Positions 8,127 through 18,036 of a stretch of DNA of 64,000 bases are shown here, piece by piece. The translations under genes were made by a program, and so were the position numbers. The notes beneath the pieces are model-generated. The model saw nothing but the letters and a program-made list of their open reading frames with translations, ran no database searches and was not told the origin of the DNA. Numbering within the stretch: position 1 is the stretch's first letter; the number at the start of each line of letters is the position of its first letter. The DNA is from Bacteroidaceae bacterium (GTDB taxonomy: Bacteria; Bacteroidota; Bacteroidia; Bacteroidales; Bacteroidaceae): positions 1 through 64,000 of the forward strand of contig JAFUAH010000006.1 in assembly GCA_017464345.1 (NCBI GenBank), written 5' to 3'.

Positions 8127-10682
8127 ATGTTTAAAGTAATATGGGATCCAGCATATAATGGTGTTCGACTGACAATGTCTAGTAAAGGTGATGCGCTTAA
8201 TGTGTCACCACGACCTGTATTCTGGGAAGAACTTGATTTGTTGGGATTGAATAAACGTGGGTGGATATATCCCCACGTAGAAGAACCTTTGATGTGGGCT
8301 TGTGACCGCAGATATTTCTATAAGGGGCAGTTTGTACTTGAAGTGAAAGGCGGCAATGTATTTGATGCGCCTGAGGTTATTCAGCAAGAAGGTTATGAAA
8401 TCCTGACGTTACAACCAGTTGATATGGAACGTTTGCGTTCTCGCAATGAGGACACAATGTTTATTATCGAACACGAAGCAATGGATTTCATCAACCAAAC
8501 ATATCGTCGATATAAGAATATCCGCGAGGTCTCGCAAAAGAATCCAGATTTAGATTTCCAACGCCTTGCATCCTCTCTTGAAAAGAAAACAAAAGAAGAG
8601 CATGTGGTGATTAAGGAAGATTGCGATAGTTTCGATGTAATGCCACTAAGTAAGGCTGAAGAACAAGGAAAGGCTCCTATACTATCAAGCAATACGGACA
8701 TCTTTGTAACTTCTTTTAGTGGTGGAAAAGATTCTCAAGTTGTTCTTGACTTAGTAACAAGAGTTGTCCCTGCTGAAGATGTTGTTGTCATTTATTCCGA
8801 TACTGGGTATGAATTGCCGTCATCTTTAAGCTTGTACGACGAAGTTAAGGATTTTTACAAACAGAAATATCCGAACCTGAGATTCTATACTGCTAAGAAC
8901 CATCAACCAGTCTTACATTATTGGGATGAAATTGGTACACCAAGCAGAATTCACAGATGGTGTTGTAGTATTATGAAATCTGCCCCATTAAGTAAATTAC
9001 TTAAGGATATAGTTGGCAATGGAAAACAGCCCAATGCTATCTTGTTTGATGGTGTTCGTGCAGAGGAAAGTCCTAGCCGCTCATCGCGTTCGAGAATTGG
9101 GAAAAACGTAAAGCATAACAAGATTATCAATGTTAGCCCTATTCTTGAATGGAATGCGACAGAGATATATCTATATCTATTACTCAATGGGCTTCCTGTC
9201 AATGAGGCATATAGAAAAGGACTTTCACGAGTCGGTTGTGTAATATGCCCCTATTCCTCCAGCTGGAGCGAGGATTTATGTGGTCAATTATATCCAGAGA
9301 CACTTGCTCCATTCGTAAATAAGATTCGAGAAGGACTTGAAAGGAGCAAAACGGCAGGAATAGAGAATTACATCCGTACAGGAAGATGGAAAATGAGGGC
9401 AGGTGGTCGATACTTACACACAAATGCAAATGTTAATTTCATGAGTGTTGCGCCTGATTTTAAAGCTATTATAACTGCGCCTAAAGAAAACTTGTTAATG
9501 TGGATGAGGGTTTTAGGTGACATGAACATACATCAAGATGGCAATATTACTGATATTGACCTTAAACATCAAAAACAAATATACAAGTGCCGATTAGAAG
9601 AAAAAAGCAATAGTCAGGTTTTGGAAGTCTGCGGAATAGACCCAAAAGATATTGTATTTGTTAGCCATCTCAAGAAAGTCTGCTATAAGGCGACTTATTG
9701 TGTTCATTGTGAAGTGTGTGAAGTTGAATGCCCAACTGGTGCATTGTCTGTAGTGCCAAGAGCCACTATCAATAAAGAAAAATGCGTGCATTGTCTGAAA
9801 TGCATTGATTTCGATGGTAAGGGATGTCATGCTGCGAGCTCAATAAGTACATCTGACACAAGCATAATGACAAACCAGATTAAGAATGTGGCTCAAGGTT
9901 CAAAGTCAGGCATTAACCGATATAATGACGGTATGGGTATGCGTGAAAAGTGGGTGGAAAAATATTTTGACACATACGAATCGTTCTTCGACAATAATGA
10001 ACATGGTCTAAATCCCAAATATCAAATACCTCCATTCATTAATTGGCTTCGTGAGGGTTATATCCTTAATGCTGAGGACAAGAATATTAGTGAAGTAGGA
10101 CAATATATGGCTAAAGCCTATAGAACAAAAGCGCTGACAGTTTGGGAGTTGATTTATATCGGTCTATGTGATAATAGTGAAATCTGTTCCTGGTTCCATA
10201 GTGCCATTGATTTTAATCGTAGTTATACTCGTGAAGAAATGGATATTATTTTGCAGGACTCATACCCTGATCTTAAGGACAGAACCCTGCGAAATCCATT
10301 TAATTCGTTATTAAACACATTCAAAGAAAGTCCATTAGGAACTTCCATTCCTGTCGGCGTATTAGGCAAAGAGCAGAACAAAGTCACTTTGATACGCCAA
10401 CCTCATAACAATATTTCACTCGAAGGTTTAGCATATTCACTATATCGATATGCTGAACGTAAAAAGCGTTACTCCCTTAATGTGTCAGAATTCTATGATG
10501 AGAATCAGACTGAAGGAATATACCGCCAATTTGGAATCAGTAAAGAAACACTGGAGAGTCTGCTCCTTTCCTTACAAGAGGAGAGCAATCATGTACTGCG
10601 AGTAGAGTTGAACATGGGTCTTGACAATATTATACTACGAGAGGATTTAACCTCCGTTGATATACTGAAGCTGATGCTCTAA
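8127..10682 (+). CDS. brxP: BrxP: PAPS-reductase/DndC-like protein of type 4 BREX
   Basis: An 851-residue multidomain protein. After an N-terminal region of about 190 residues comes a PAPS-reductase/ATP-pyrophosphatase domain with the PP-loop SGGKDS (S198-S203). DndC-like cysteines follow ('HRWCCSIMKS', 'GCVICPY'), expected to hold an Fe-S cluster. A ferredoxin-like region carries C525/C528/C531/C535 and C553/C556/C559/C567. The C-terminal 230 residues resemble DUF4007, a domain seen with DNA-phosphorothioation genes. BrxP defines type 4 BREX, which has no PglX methylase. By analogy with DndC it may activate DNA and help transfer sulfur to the backbone (inference). It heads an operon with brxC, 32 nt downstream. 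The leader is unusually long and structured. Confidence 0.85.
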   Translation: MFKVIWDPAYNGVRLTMSSKGDALNVSPRPVFWEELDLLGLNKRGWIYPHVEEPLMWACDRRYFYKGQFVLEVKGGNVFDAPEVIQQEGYEILTLQPVDMERLRSRNEDTMFIIEHEAMDFINQTYRRYKNIREVSQKNPDLDFQRLASSLEKKTKEEHVVIKEDCDSFDVMPLSKAEEQGKAPILSSNTDIFVTSFSGGKDSQVVLDLVTRVVPAEDVVVIYSDTGYELPSSLSLYDEVKDFYKQKYPNLRFYTAKNHQPVLHYWDEIGTPSRIHRWCCSIMKSAPLSKLLKDIVGNGKQPNAILFDGVRAEESPSRSSRSRIGKNVKHNKIINVSPILEWNATEIYLYLLLNGLPVNEAYRKGLSRVGCVICPYSSSWSEDLCGQLYPETLAPFVNKIREGLERSKTAGIENYIRTGRWKMRAGGRYLHTNANVNFMSVAPDFKAIITAPKENLLMWMRVLGDMNIHQDGNITDIDLKHQKQIYKCRLEEKSNSQVLEVCGIDPKDIVFVSHLKKVCYKATYCVHCEVCEVECPTGALSVVPRATINKEKCVHCLKCIDFDGKGCHAASSISTSDTSIMTNQIKNVAQGSKSGINRYNDGMGMREKWVEKYFDTYESFFDNNEHGLNPKYQIPPFINWLREGYILNAEDKNISEVGQYMAKAYRTKALTVWELIYIGLCDNSEICSWFHSAIDFNRSYTREEMDIILQDSYPDLKDRTLRNPFNSLLNTFKESPLGTSIPVGVLGKEQNKVTLIRQPHNNISLEGLAYSLYRYAERKKRYSLNVSEFYDENQTEGIYRQFGISKETLESLLLSLQEESNHVLRVELNMGLDNIILREDLTSVDILKLML

Positions 10683-10714
10683 TTTAAATAAGAAAATCTA
10701 AAAAATCAAATAAT

Positions 10715-13700
10715 ATGGCTACTAAATATTCAGACTATATCAAAATGCAGGACTTCCTGCCAGTCTATGATATGACAGATGAAACGCCAGAAATGTGGCG
10801 AACCTTCATTCCCACCAAACAATTCTGCGATTTGTTAAGCAGAAGTGTAACGGCAATTACATCCTCAGAAATAAGTAAACGTCGTTCTATGTGGGTTCGT
10901 GGTACGTTTGGCACAGGTAAAAGTCACGCCAGTAGTGTAGTTCGCCATCTTTTATGCGACCCTGCAACAGAAGTAGATGACTATATCCAAAATCTACCAA
11001 ACGAATCGTTGCGAGCGAATTTAGCAGCCATACGCAAGAAAAAGACTTATTTCCCAGTGGTGTTAAAAGGTGTCGAAGGAGCTTACAATATACCACGCTT
11101 CTCTTTGTCAATACAGAAGCAGACGAAGTTAGCGTTGGCAGCAGCAGGTCATAAAGAGATTGTAGTGCATTCAGACTTCGACAAAGCTATCCGCTGGATT
11201 GAAGGCCATAAAGCTCGTATTCCTGAGTTGTTAGAATTGAGTGATGAATTGGCATCTGAAGCACCATCATACGAAAAACTATTGGCTAAGCTTCAGGTAA
11301 ATGACATAGACGTTTTCCTTCATTTAGAGGAAGTCCTGGCTGCTGATGATACATATTTGACTAGCGACAGTATTAGCGATTGGCTTGTAGAAATTGAAAA
11401 AGAGATTGAGACAGCCGGTATCGCTAACGGTTTGATTATATTTTGGGACGAGTTCACAAGTGTGATGGACACGTTGAAGAGTGATCGCATTAATGTGTTG
11501 CAAAATATCGCAGAAAAGTCACAGAACAACAATGTTTTCCTTTATTTGATTTCCCATAGGACTGAAAGTTCCAGTCTTGACACAAAAGGTAAGGACATTA
11601 CGAAAATGAGTGACCGTTATGATAGCGTCGACTATCAAATGGACGAAATATCCACGTATCTCATTTTGCGTCACACGTTTACCATACCCAGCAAAACAAA
11701 GCTGGCTATGATGGCATTGAGTGTTGCAGGCAAATTGGATGGTCATATTTATGATTACCTCTGTGAGAGCGGTTCACCAGAAGAGATGGAGCATATCCAC
11801 AACTTGTTCCCGCTGCATCCATATACCGCATTCCTTTGTTCTAAGATGTCGAACATCATGGGGTCTGCTAATCGTAGTGTCCTAAAGTTCATGAACGACG
11901 AACAAAATGGTTTCAAAGGATTCATTGGTGACGAAAACAACTACGAACAGAAGATGATGCTAACGGCTGACTGGTTGTGGGATTTCTTCTATTCTGAGTT
12001 TAATAACGATGCACGTTGTTCCGCATTTACCAATGTCTATATGAGCAATCTGGCTCGTGTGGAGAAAATGGGCGACGATTATGTACGCGTGTTTAAAGCC
12101 ATACTCCTCTTAAATGCTCTTGGAGTGCGATTCGACAAAAAGCAATCACCAGAGAAGTATGCTCCAAATGAGAGAAATCTTATTTTTATCTTTTCAGGAG
12201 ACCGTTGTGATGATAAGATGGAAAAAATCCTCAATTGGTTGGATGAAAGTAAGATAGTGGCACGCGATATCTTTGGAGAATTCAAGATATCAGTTTCATC
12301 TTATAACCCAGTTGAAATAAATCAGGAAAAGGCGAAAGTTGCTACACAATACAAAATGGCGGTAGACTACCTGAAATACAATGGTCGTAGTATGGCAGAG
12401 ATTGGCGTTAACTTCTTGGTAGGTGATCGCCTGTTCCGCAAATGCGAACCTCAGTTCTACTCATGTGAAGACCAAGAAGCAATTCTACGTAGTAAGTTGA
12501 ACAAATACACACGCGAGAAGCCCAATTTCCTTCATGTATGTGTTTTCTACTCTGTTACTGACGAGTCAAGAGATATGATGGAAAACAGAGTAAAGGATTT
12601 CTCTGAAGAATTTGAAAACACTATATTCATCATCCCTTCAGAAGTATTCACGACGAATGCCCAAAATCATTTTATCGATGCTGTTACTCAAGCGAACGTA
12701 AGCCGTTCCCACTTTAACACAGACGATGCCAGCCAGTTTGAGAATGCTGCAAAAGAATACATTGCTAAGTGGAAAACTCGAATGATGAACGGCACGTACA
12801 CGTTATACTTTAATGGCAAACGTAGTTCTGAAGGCATATTTAACAACATCTATAGCATTATCAATAAGAAATTCAGCGCCCAGGTATTCCCACGCGGCAT
12901 GGAAAGTGTAAAGGCTTTGCAGAATGAACCTGTTACCTTCTTTGCCAATAAGAATTACAAGGCCCTTTCTTTGCAAATGCTCCAAAAACGCACACGCGAC
13001 GAGCTGTTGAATTTTGGAGGGTCTAGCAGACCTGCTAAGAAAATATTCTTAGATGGCGAAAATAACCTTGTTAATGATGCTTGTGAATTAACTGATGCAG
13101 CATTGGCTGGAGATTCTTGGCTTGTTGCTATTTGCAAAGAGGTTGATAGCTTGATTTCGGCTGCTAAGAAACGATATGCAGATCGCTTCTCATTGAGCGA
13201 CATATTAGAACCTCTAATTCGTGAACCATTTGGCCTGTTTGCAAATCAAGCAAACTATGTTGCACTTTCGTTTGCACTACGAAAGCATAAAGAAGACTTG
13301 TTCAATCCCAGTACATCACAGCCTGTTGGCGACGAGAAACTGAATGATATGATTGAGATTCTTCTCAAGATGTGGGATAATGGCAGCAGCGAGTCCTGTA
13401 ACAAATTGCTTCTTCGTTTTGGCTCAGCTGAAGAGCGCAATCTTACAAGCATTCTTGGGGAGATTTTCAATTTGAGCGTTGTGAAGGGTGTTAGCCTAAG
13501 TGACCTCAAGAGTCTGAACTATGCAAAATGGAGCATCACGGAGTTTTGCAAGCAGATAGCCAAATATCCGTTGTGGTCTTTGCTTTATTGCAGCAAAATT
13601 GAGGAGAAAAAGGCATGTGCTGAAGCCATCAAGGATTTGATTATACTCTTTAATCAGGATAGTTATTCACTTGATAAGATCAAATCTCTATATCACGAGA

Positions 13701-14137
13701 TAAAAGAGGTGGGTCAGGTTGATTTATACAAGTTATGTACCAATTCTGCCAATTATCAGGAAGGCTTTAAGAATTTCATCAACAACATTAAAGATGTTGA
13801 ACTTCAACCAGAATGGTGGGAGGAGCTTGAAGAAGAGCTTGGACATTTACAATCTGAGATTGCTTTCCGTAGAGAAGAAGATGTACGTTCTGCTGTAATG
13901 TCTTTCTATATTAATAAGATTAAGAAACCTGAACCAATGCCCATACCTGGGGGAATGGCAGCAGAACCAGCCCCAATACCTACTCCTGTACAAACAAAGC
14001 CTGACGATATTAAAATGGCAAAAACATTAGTGCGTGAACAAACCATGCCAAGCATGATGTGGCAAAAGGTTATACTTGATTTGATAGAGGAACATCCAGA
14101 AGTTTCTCAATTCCTGATATCATATCTTGGAAGCTAA
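10715..14137 (+). CDS. brxC: BrxC/PglY-like large ATPase of type 4 BREX
   Basis: A 1140-residue P-loop ATPase matching the BrxC/PglY family. The Walker A motif GTFGTGKS begins at residue 63, within the family's typical opening region ('TFIPTKQFCDLL...'). A Walker B-like 'GLIIFWDEFTSVMD' lies near residue 245. The rest is long, helical and low in recognisable motifs. A Pro-rich linker ('PMPIPGGMAAEPAPIPTP') precedes a C-terminal helix of about 50 residues. BrxC is needed for BREX defence and forms ATP-dependent DNA-associated complexes with other Brx proteins. The gene is 32 nt after brxP and 12 nt before pglZ, clearly one operon. Length agrees with family members of 1,100-1,250 residues. Confidence 0.85.
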   Translation: MATKYSDYIKMQDFLPVYDMTDETPEMWRTFIPTKQFCDLLSRSVTAITSSEISKRRSMWVRGTFGTGKSHASSVVRHLLCDPATEVDDYIQNLPNESLRANLAAIRKKKTYFPVVLKGVEGAYNIPRFSLSIQKQTKLALAAAGHKEIVVHSDFDKAIRWIEGHKARIPELLELSDELASEAPSYEKLLAKLQVNDIDVFLHLEEVLAADDTYLTSDSISDWLVEIEKEIETAGIANGLIIFWDEFTSVMDTLKSDRINVLQNIAEKSQNNNVFLYLISHRTESSSLDTKGKDITKMSDRYDSVDYQMDEISTYLILRHTFTIPSKTKLAMMALSVAGKLDGHIYDYLCESGSPEEMEHIHNLFPLHPYTAFLCSKMSNIMGSANRSVLKFMNDEQNGFKGFIGDENNYEQKMMLTADWLWDFFYSEFNNDARCSAFTNVYMSNLARVEKMGDDYVRVFKAILLLNALGVRFDKKQSPEKYAPNERNLIFIFSGDRCDDKMEKILNWLDESKIVARDIFGEFKISVSSYNPVEINQEKAKVATQYKMAVDYLKYNGRSMAEIGVNFLVGDRLFRKCEPQFYSCEDQEAILRSKLNKYTREKPNFLHVCVFYSVTDESRDMMENRVKDFSEEFENTIFIIPSEVFTTNAQNHFIDAVTQANVSRSHFNTDDASQFENAAKEYIAKWKTRMMNGTYTLYFNGKRSSEGIFNNIYSIINKKFSAQVFPRGMESVKALQNEPVTFFANKNYKALSLQMLQKRTRDELLNFGGSSRPAKKIFLDGENNLVNDACELTDAALAGDSWLVAICKEVDSLISAAKKRYADRFSLSDILEPLIREPFGLFANQANYVALSFALRKHKEDLFNPSTSQPVGDEKLNDMIEILLKMWDNGSSESCNKLLLRFGSAEERNLTSILGEIFNLSVVKGVSLSDLKSLNYAKWSITEFCKQIAKYPLWSLLYCSKIEEKKACAEAIKDLIILFNQDSYSLDKIKSLYHEIKEVGQVDLYKLCTNSANYQEGFKNFINNIKDVELQPEWWEELEEELGHLQSEIAFRREEDVRSAVMSFYINKIKKPEPMPIPGGMAAEPAPIPTPVQTKPDDIKMAKTLVREQTMPSMMWQKVILDLIEEHPEVSQFLISYLGS

Positions 14138-14149
14138 AATCGAAGAGTC

Positions 14150-16594
14150 ATGGATTCTGCAGAGAAAATAACCGTTTTTAAGTCCTTTGAGGATTTGACT
14201 CGTGAAATTATCCGTGATAAGGATAATGGCGATATGTTGGCACAACGATATGCCATACGTTTTATCATGCTCAATAACTTTAATGAGTTTAAAAACTTGG
14301 CGAAGTTTATGGCAAACATCGGGGTTGAAGCATTGGATTTGGAAACACTTATAGATGATGGCGAAGATGACACTTGGATAACTAAGGACACCTTGAAAGC
14401 AGCTATGAAGGAATGCAAGGACTCAACCTTTGTATCCCCTTTCTCTGAACTTGTACGCTTTTATAACGATGATGATTTTCGCGGGTTCTTCAATGAGATT
14501 ATGCTGCTTGAAGACATACATCATCCAAAGAAACGCATCTATGTACCGCTTATTGGGCTACAGAATCGTTTTACTGATTTCTTAAATCATTTTGCACGTA
14601 TTCAGGAAAGTGCACCTATTTGGCGATATGATGCAGAACCCCAATCGGTAGAGGTTTTCTTTGCTAAATACAAAGACTTTAAGTTGCCGAGTGGTGAAAT
14701 ACAATGTCAATTGGATTCATTGAGAGATTGGTTAAAGTTCTGGAAGGTGCAAGCCCCACAGGAACGTATCGTTTGCACCTCTATCCCTATCTCAGCAAAA
14801 TACAAGTACTCAAAACCTGACAATATCTTCAATTTTACCAAGATAGGAAGTGCATACGAATTTATGACTCAGTTCTTGGAACTTTCATTTCCATTTGAAT
14901 ACGTTGAGGAAGAGAGAGAATATTGGGATCAATTGATGGATAGTATCGATAGAAAAGATACATCATCATTTGCTTTTGAGTCGTATGTTCGTGCTTATTT
15001 TAATAAAGTTTCGCTTACGGCTTCTGATGTCATCTCAGAATGGTTAAACTCCAATAGCACAGCCTATCATCGCTGGCTTTTGAAAAAATTGGTTTTGCAT
15101 ACTCAATTCAGGGATTCATATCCTTATTTGGCAATGTGCGTGGATGGAATATCTGATTTGTATGACGGGCATCAGTTGGCTTCGTTTATCGCGACGAGAA
15201 TTCTTTATGACCTTCCGATAAAAGACAGAGAAACTTATGCCGCTGAACGAAGAACGATTATCGTTGATAATGCCAAGACCTTCTTGGAGGCAATAAGCCT
15301 TGATGAGCAAAATTGGCTATTTGAAAGGACAAAGGAATTGTTCCAACAAACGGAAGACTTAAATGTGGCCTTGAATGTCTGCACAGGTGTTTTCGACTAC
15401 GAAAAGATACTCCTTATGGGTTGGTATGCACACTATCCAAACAATTCAAGGCTAAGAGAAACTATAAGGATATTCTATCCTGATTTCCTTGCTTACATCA
15501 CATCAGTGAAACCTTCGCATTTCAGATCAGAGAATCAATGGAGTATAGACTATATTGCTGCATATAAACAGGCAAAGCTGGCAGACAAATATACAGAAGA
15601 CATCGTTCGTTTTATTAAAGAAAAGAACGATTCTGCCAAAACGTTCTATAAGTGGTATTACGAGTTTGAAAATTCCCATAGCCTTTTAGCAGAAGTTAGT
15701 TCGACTCCTGTTTATGAGCCCGATAAAGTTTATTGGATAGATGGGTTAGGAGCTGAGTTCCTGTCTTATTTGTTATACCTGTTAGAAAAGGAGCAGAGCA
15801 ACATGAAAGTAGTTCGTTCGCAAATTTTACGTTCTGACATACCATCATCTACCTTCCATAACAGGTTTGAAGGCGAAACGGTAACCAAGTTTGGCGCATT
15901 GGATGAATTGGGTCACGATTCCCATCTTTACAAATATTTGTATACGCTGAAAGAGGAATTATCCGTACTTAAAGAGATTATTCATGAGATTGTTGGAAGC
16001 AGCAAGAAACTGCCTTGTACTGTAGCCATCGTTTCAGATCACGGCCTAAGTTGTTTGTCGAGAAAGGCACCATCTAAAAAGTATGATGGTAAATTTGAGC
16101 ATGAAGGACGCTACATTAAAACAACTCAGGATGCATTATCAGACCCAGATTATTTAGTTCACCAAAACGAGACGGATGGAGAATACTATAAAGTAGCCCT
16201 TACGCATTCTTCTTTGTCCAAGGCACCTATTCATCAAGTTCATGGGGGATGTACACCTGAAGAAGTGTTGGTTCCTTTCATCCTGATCTCCAACAAAAAT
16301 GTGCCTACTCAAATTAAGTATGAGGTTAAGATGTCAAATGAGGATATTATGCTCTCTAACCCAGCAGTCAGGCTGACTGTTATTCCTGAACCAACAGGAG
16401 TCACTCTTACATGTGAAGGAAAGAATTACAAGATGGATCGTGTCGGTACTCAATGGTCTGTTCTGTTGCAAGATATGACAGAAGGAAACCATGTAATAGA
16501 CATCAAACCCGATGGCGCACCAAGTCATCAATTTACTATTAAGGTTGTAGGCTTGAGTGGAAATTCAGATATTAACGAAATGTTTGAACTATAA
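14150..16594 (+). CDS. pglZ: PglZ alkaline-phosphatase-superfamily protein of BREX
   Basis: An 814-residue PglZ-family protein, the second universal BREX component. The alkaline-phosphatase-fold metal site is visible in its C-terminal half: 'VYWIDGLGAEFLSYLL' (Asp), 'AIVSDHGLSCLSRK' (Asp-His) and a late His-Gly motif ('PIHQVHGGCTPEEVLVPF'). The N-terminal 500 residues are helical. A beta-rich tail of about 90 residues with an Ig-like look follows the catalytic domain ('VRLTVIPEPTGVTLTCEGKNY'). PglZ proteins are thought to be phosphatases or nucleases working with BrxC; the substrate is not settled. Spacing of 12 nt from brxC and 2 nt to brxL shows a tight operon. Confidence 0.85.
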   Translation: MDSAEKITVFKSFEDLTREIIRDKDNGDMLAQRYAIRFIMLNNFNEFKNLAKFMANIGVEALDLETLIDDGEDDTWITKDTLKAAMKECKDSTFVSPFSELVRFYNDDDFRGFFNEIMLLEDIHHPKKRIYVPLIGLQNRFTDFLNHFARIQESAPIWRYDAEPQSVEVFFAKYKDFKLPSGEIQCQLDSLRDWLKFWKVQAPQERIVCTSIPISAKYKYSKPDNIFNFTKIGSAYEFMTQFLELSFPFEYVEEEREYWDQLMDSIDRKDTSSFAFESYVRAYFNKVSLTASDVISEWLNSNSTAYHRWLLKKLVLHTQFRDSYPYLAMCVDGISDLYDGHQLASFIATRILYDLPIKDRETYAAERRTIIVDNAKTFLEAISLDEQNWLFERTKELFQQTEDLNVALNVCTGVFDYEKILLMGWYAHYPNNSRLRETIRIFYPDFLAYITSVKPSHFRSENQWSIDYIAAYKQAKLADKYTEDIVRFIKEKNDSAKTFYKWYYEFENSHSLLAEVSSTPVYEPDKVYWIDGLGAEFLSYLLYLLEKEQSNMKVVRSQILRSDIPSSTFHNRFEGETVTKFGALDELGHDSHLYKYLYTLKEELSVLKEIIHEIVGSSKKLPCTVAIVSDHGLSCLSRKAPSKKYDGKFEHEGRYIKTTQDALSDPDYLVHQNETDGEYYKVALTHSSLSKAPIHQVHGGCTPEEVLVPFILISNKNVPTQIKYEVKMSNEDIMLSNPAVRLTVIPEPTGVTLTCEGKNYKMDRVGTQWSVLLQDMTEGNHVIDIKPDGAPSHQFTIKVVGLSGNSDINEMFEL

Positions 16595-16596
16595 AT

Positions 16597-18033
16597 ATGA
16601 GTGCAATAGGAGAAAAAATAAGGCAAGTCTTTGGTTCTGCCGCCGTGTATAAGAACCCTGCCAATTATGACATATTTAGTGGAAGGAATCTTCCCTCGTT
16701 TGTAAAAGACTATCTGATATCAACACATATCGCACCAGATGGCTCCTTTAAACGTGCTGAACTGGCAAGATTCTTAGATGCTCATATACCAAGTGATAAT
16801 AGTGCTATTAGGGCCAGATTGCGTAGAGGTGAGACACTAACGCTGCTGACCCGCTTCGTGGTATCCACCAGTCTTGCTCAGAATAAGACCAGTTTCCAGA
16901 TACCCGATATGGGTATTAAGGCATCAGATACGCTGATACCTGACTACCTTATTGAAGAATATCCTGATGACTTGATTGACGGTGAGAAATGGGGTATCAT
17001 GAAGATTGTCTATATCCAACCTCAAGAGCGTGAGGCAGGACACGTAGAAATGGTGAAATTTAAGCCATTCCGTCCCATGCAGAAACTTGACATCAATTAT
17101 ATCAGACAATGCCGTGCTCAGTTTACATTAGAGGAATGGGTGGATGTCTTAATCTCTGCAATGGAATATACTCCTTCTGCATTTAAGAATATGACGCAAA
17201 AGCTGGAGTTTCTAACTCGACTGTTGCCTTTTATTGAGCCTCGTTTGAATTTAATAGAACTGGCACCAAAGGGAACTGGTAAAAGCTATGTTTTCGGCAA
17301 TTTGTCAAAGTTCGTCTGGCTTGTAAGTGGTGGAAAGGTTTCTCGTGCCAAACTGGTATACGACAAATCAACCAAGGCTCCTGGTATTATGCGCTTTTAC
17401 GATATGGTAGCTTTTGATGAGATTCAGACCATCACGTTTTCTGACAATACAGAGATGCAATCGTTTTTGAAGAACTACCTGGAATTTGGCAAAGCTACTA
17501 TTGATAATTACGAATTTATGTCTGAGTGCGGTTTGATGCTTTTGGGCAATATACTATTGTCAGAAAATAACGAGCCTTTGAGTTATAAGTATTTTTCTGC
17601 TCTTCCTGAAGTTTTCAGAGAGTCAGCCTTGCTTGATCGTTTCCATGGTATGATTGAGGGTTGGCTATTGCCACGAGTAAACGTAGACATGGCTCTACAT
17701 GACTGGACTCTGAATGTTGAGTTTTTCTCAGAGGTACTACACCAGATGCGTACAGAGTCTGTTTATTCACATATCGTTGATGAAGCAATTGAAGTTCCTA
17801 ATGGAGCTGATATGAGACATACGAAAGCGGTAAAGAAAGTCGCCACAGCATATATGAAATTGCTGTTTCCCCATGTAACATCCATAGAACAGTTAGATTG
17901 GGATGATTTTAATGCACTCTGTTTACAACCAGCAATACGTCGCCGCGATATAGTACGCCAACAATGTAGTAACATAGATGCAGAAGCATCGTTCTCGAAG
18001 CCCATGCCTGCATATACAATAAAACAACATTGA
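16597..18033 (+). CDS. brxL: BrxL-like AAA ATPase, without the Lon-type protease domain
   Basis: A 478-residue BrxL-family protein. A helical DNA-binding-like N-terminus (about 1-90) is followed by an AAA+ core with Walker A GTGKS at 226-230 and a Walker B 'MVAFDEIQT' about 45 residues later. Full BrxL proteins are about 680 residues, with a Lon-like Ser-Lys protease domain after the ATPase. Here the protein stops at residue 478 and no such domain follows in this frame or in the next genes. BrxL forms hexameric rings on DNA and is needed for phage restriction in other BREX types. The stop is 3 nt before the next start, so the accessory genes downstream are coupled to it. The short form may be normal for type 4 BREX. 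Confidence 0.8.
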   Translation: MSAIGEKIRQVFGSAAVYKNPANYDIFSGRNLPSFVKDYLISTHIAPDGSFKRAELARFLDAHIPSDNSAIRARLRRGETLTLLTRFVVSTSLAQNKTSFQIPDMGIKASDTLIPDYLIEEYPDDLIDGEKWGIMKIVYIQPQEREAGHVEMVKFKPFRPMQKLDINYIRQCRAQFTLEEWVDVLISAMEYTPSAFKNMTQKLEFLTRLLPFIEPRLNLIELAPKGTGKSYVFGNLSKFVWLVSGGKVSRAKLVYDKSTKAPGIMRFYDMVAFDEIQTITFSDNTEMQSFLKNYLEFGKATIDNYEFMSECGLMLLGNILLSENNEPLSYKYFSALPEVFRESALLDRFHGMIEGWLLPRVNVDMALHDWTLNVEFFSEVLHQMRTESVYSHIVDEAIEVPNGADMRHTKAVKKVATAYMKLLFPHVTSIEQLDWDDFNALCLQPAIRRRDIVRQQCSNIDAEASFSKPMPAYTIKQH

Positions 18034-18036
18034 ACT

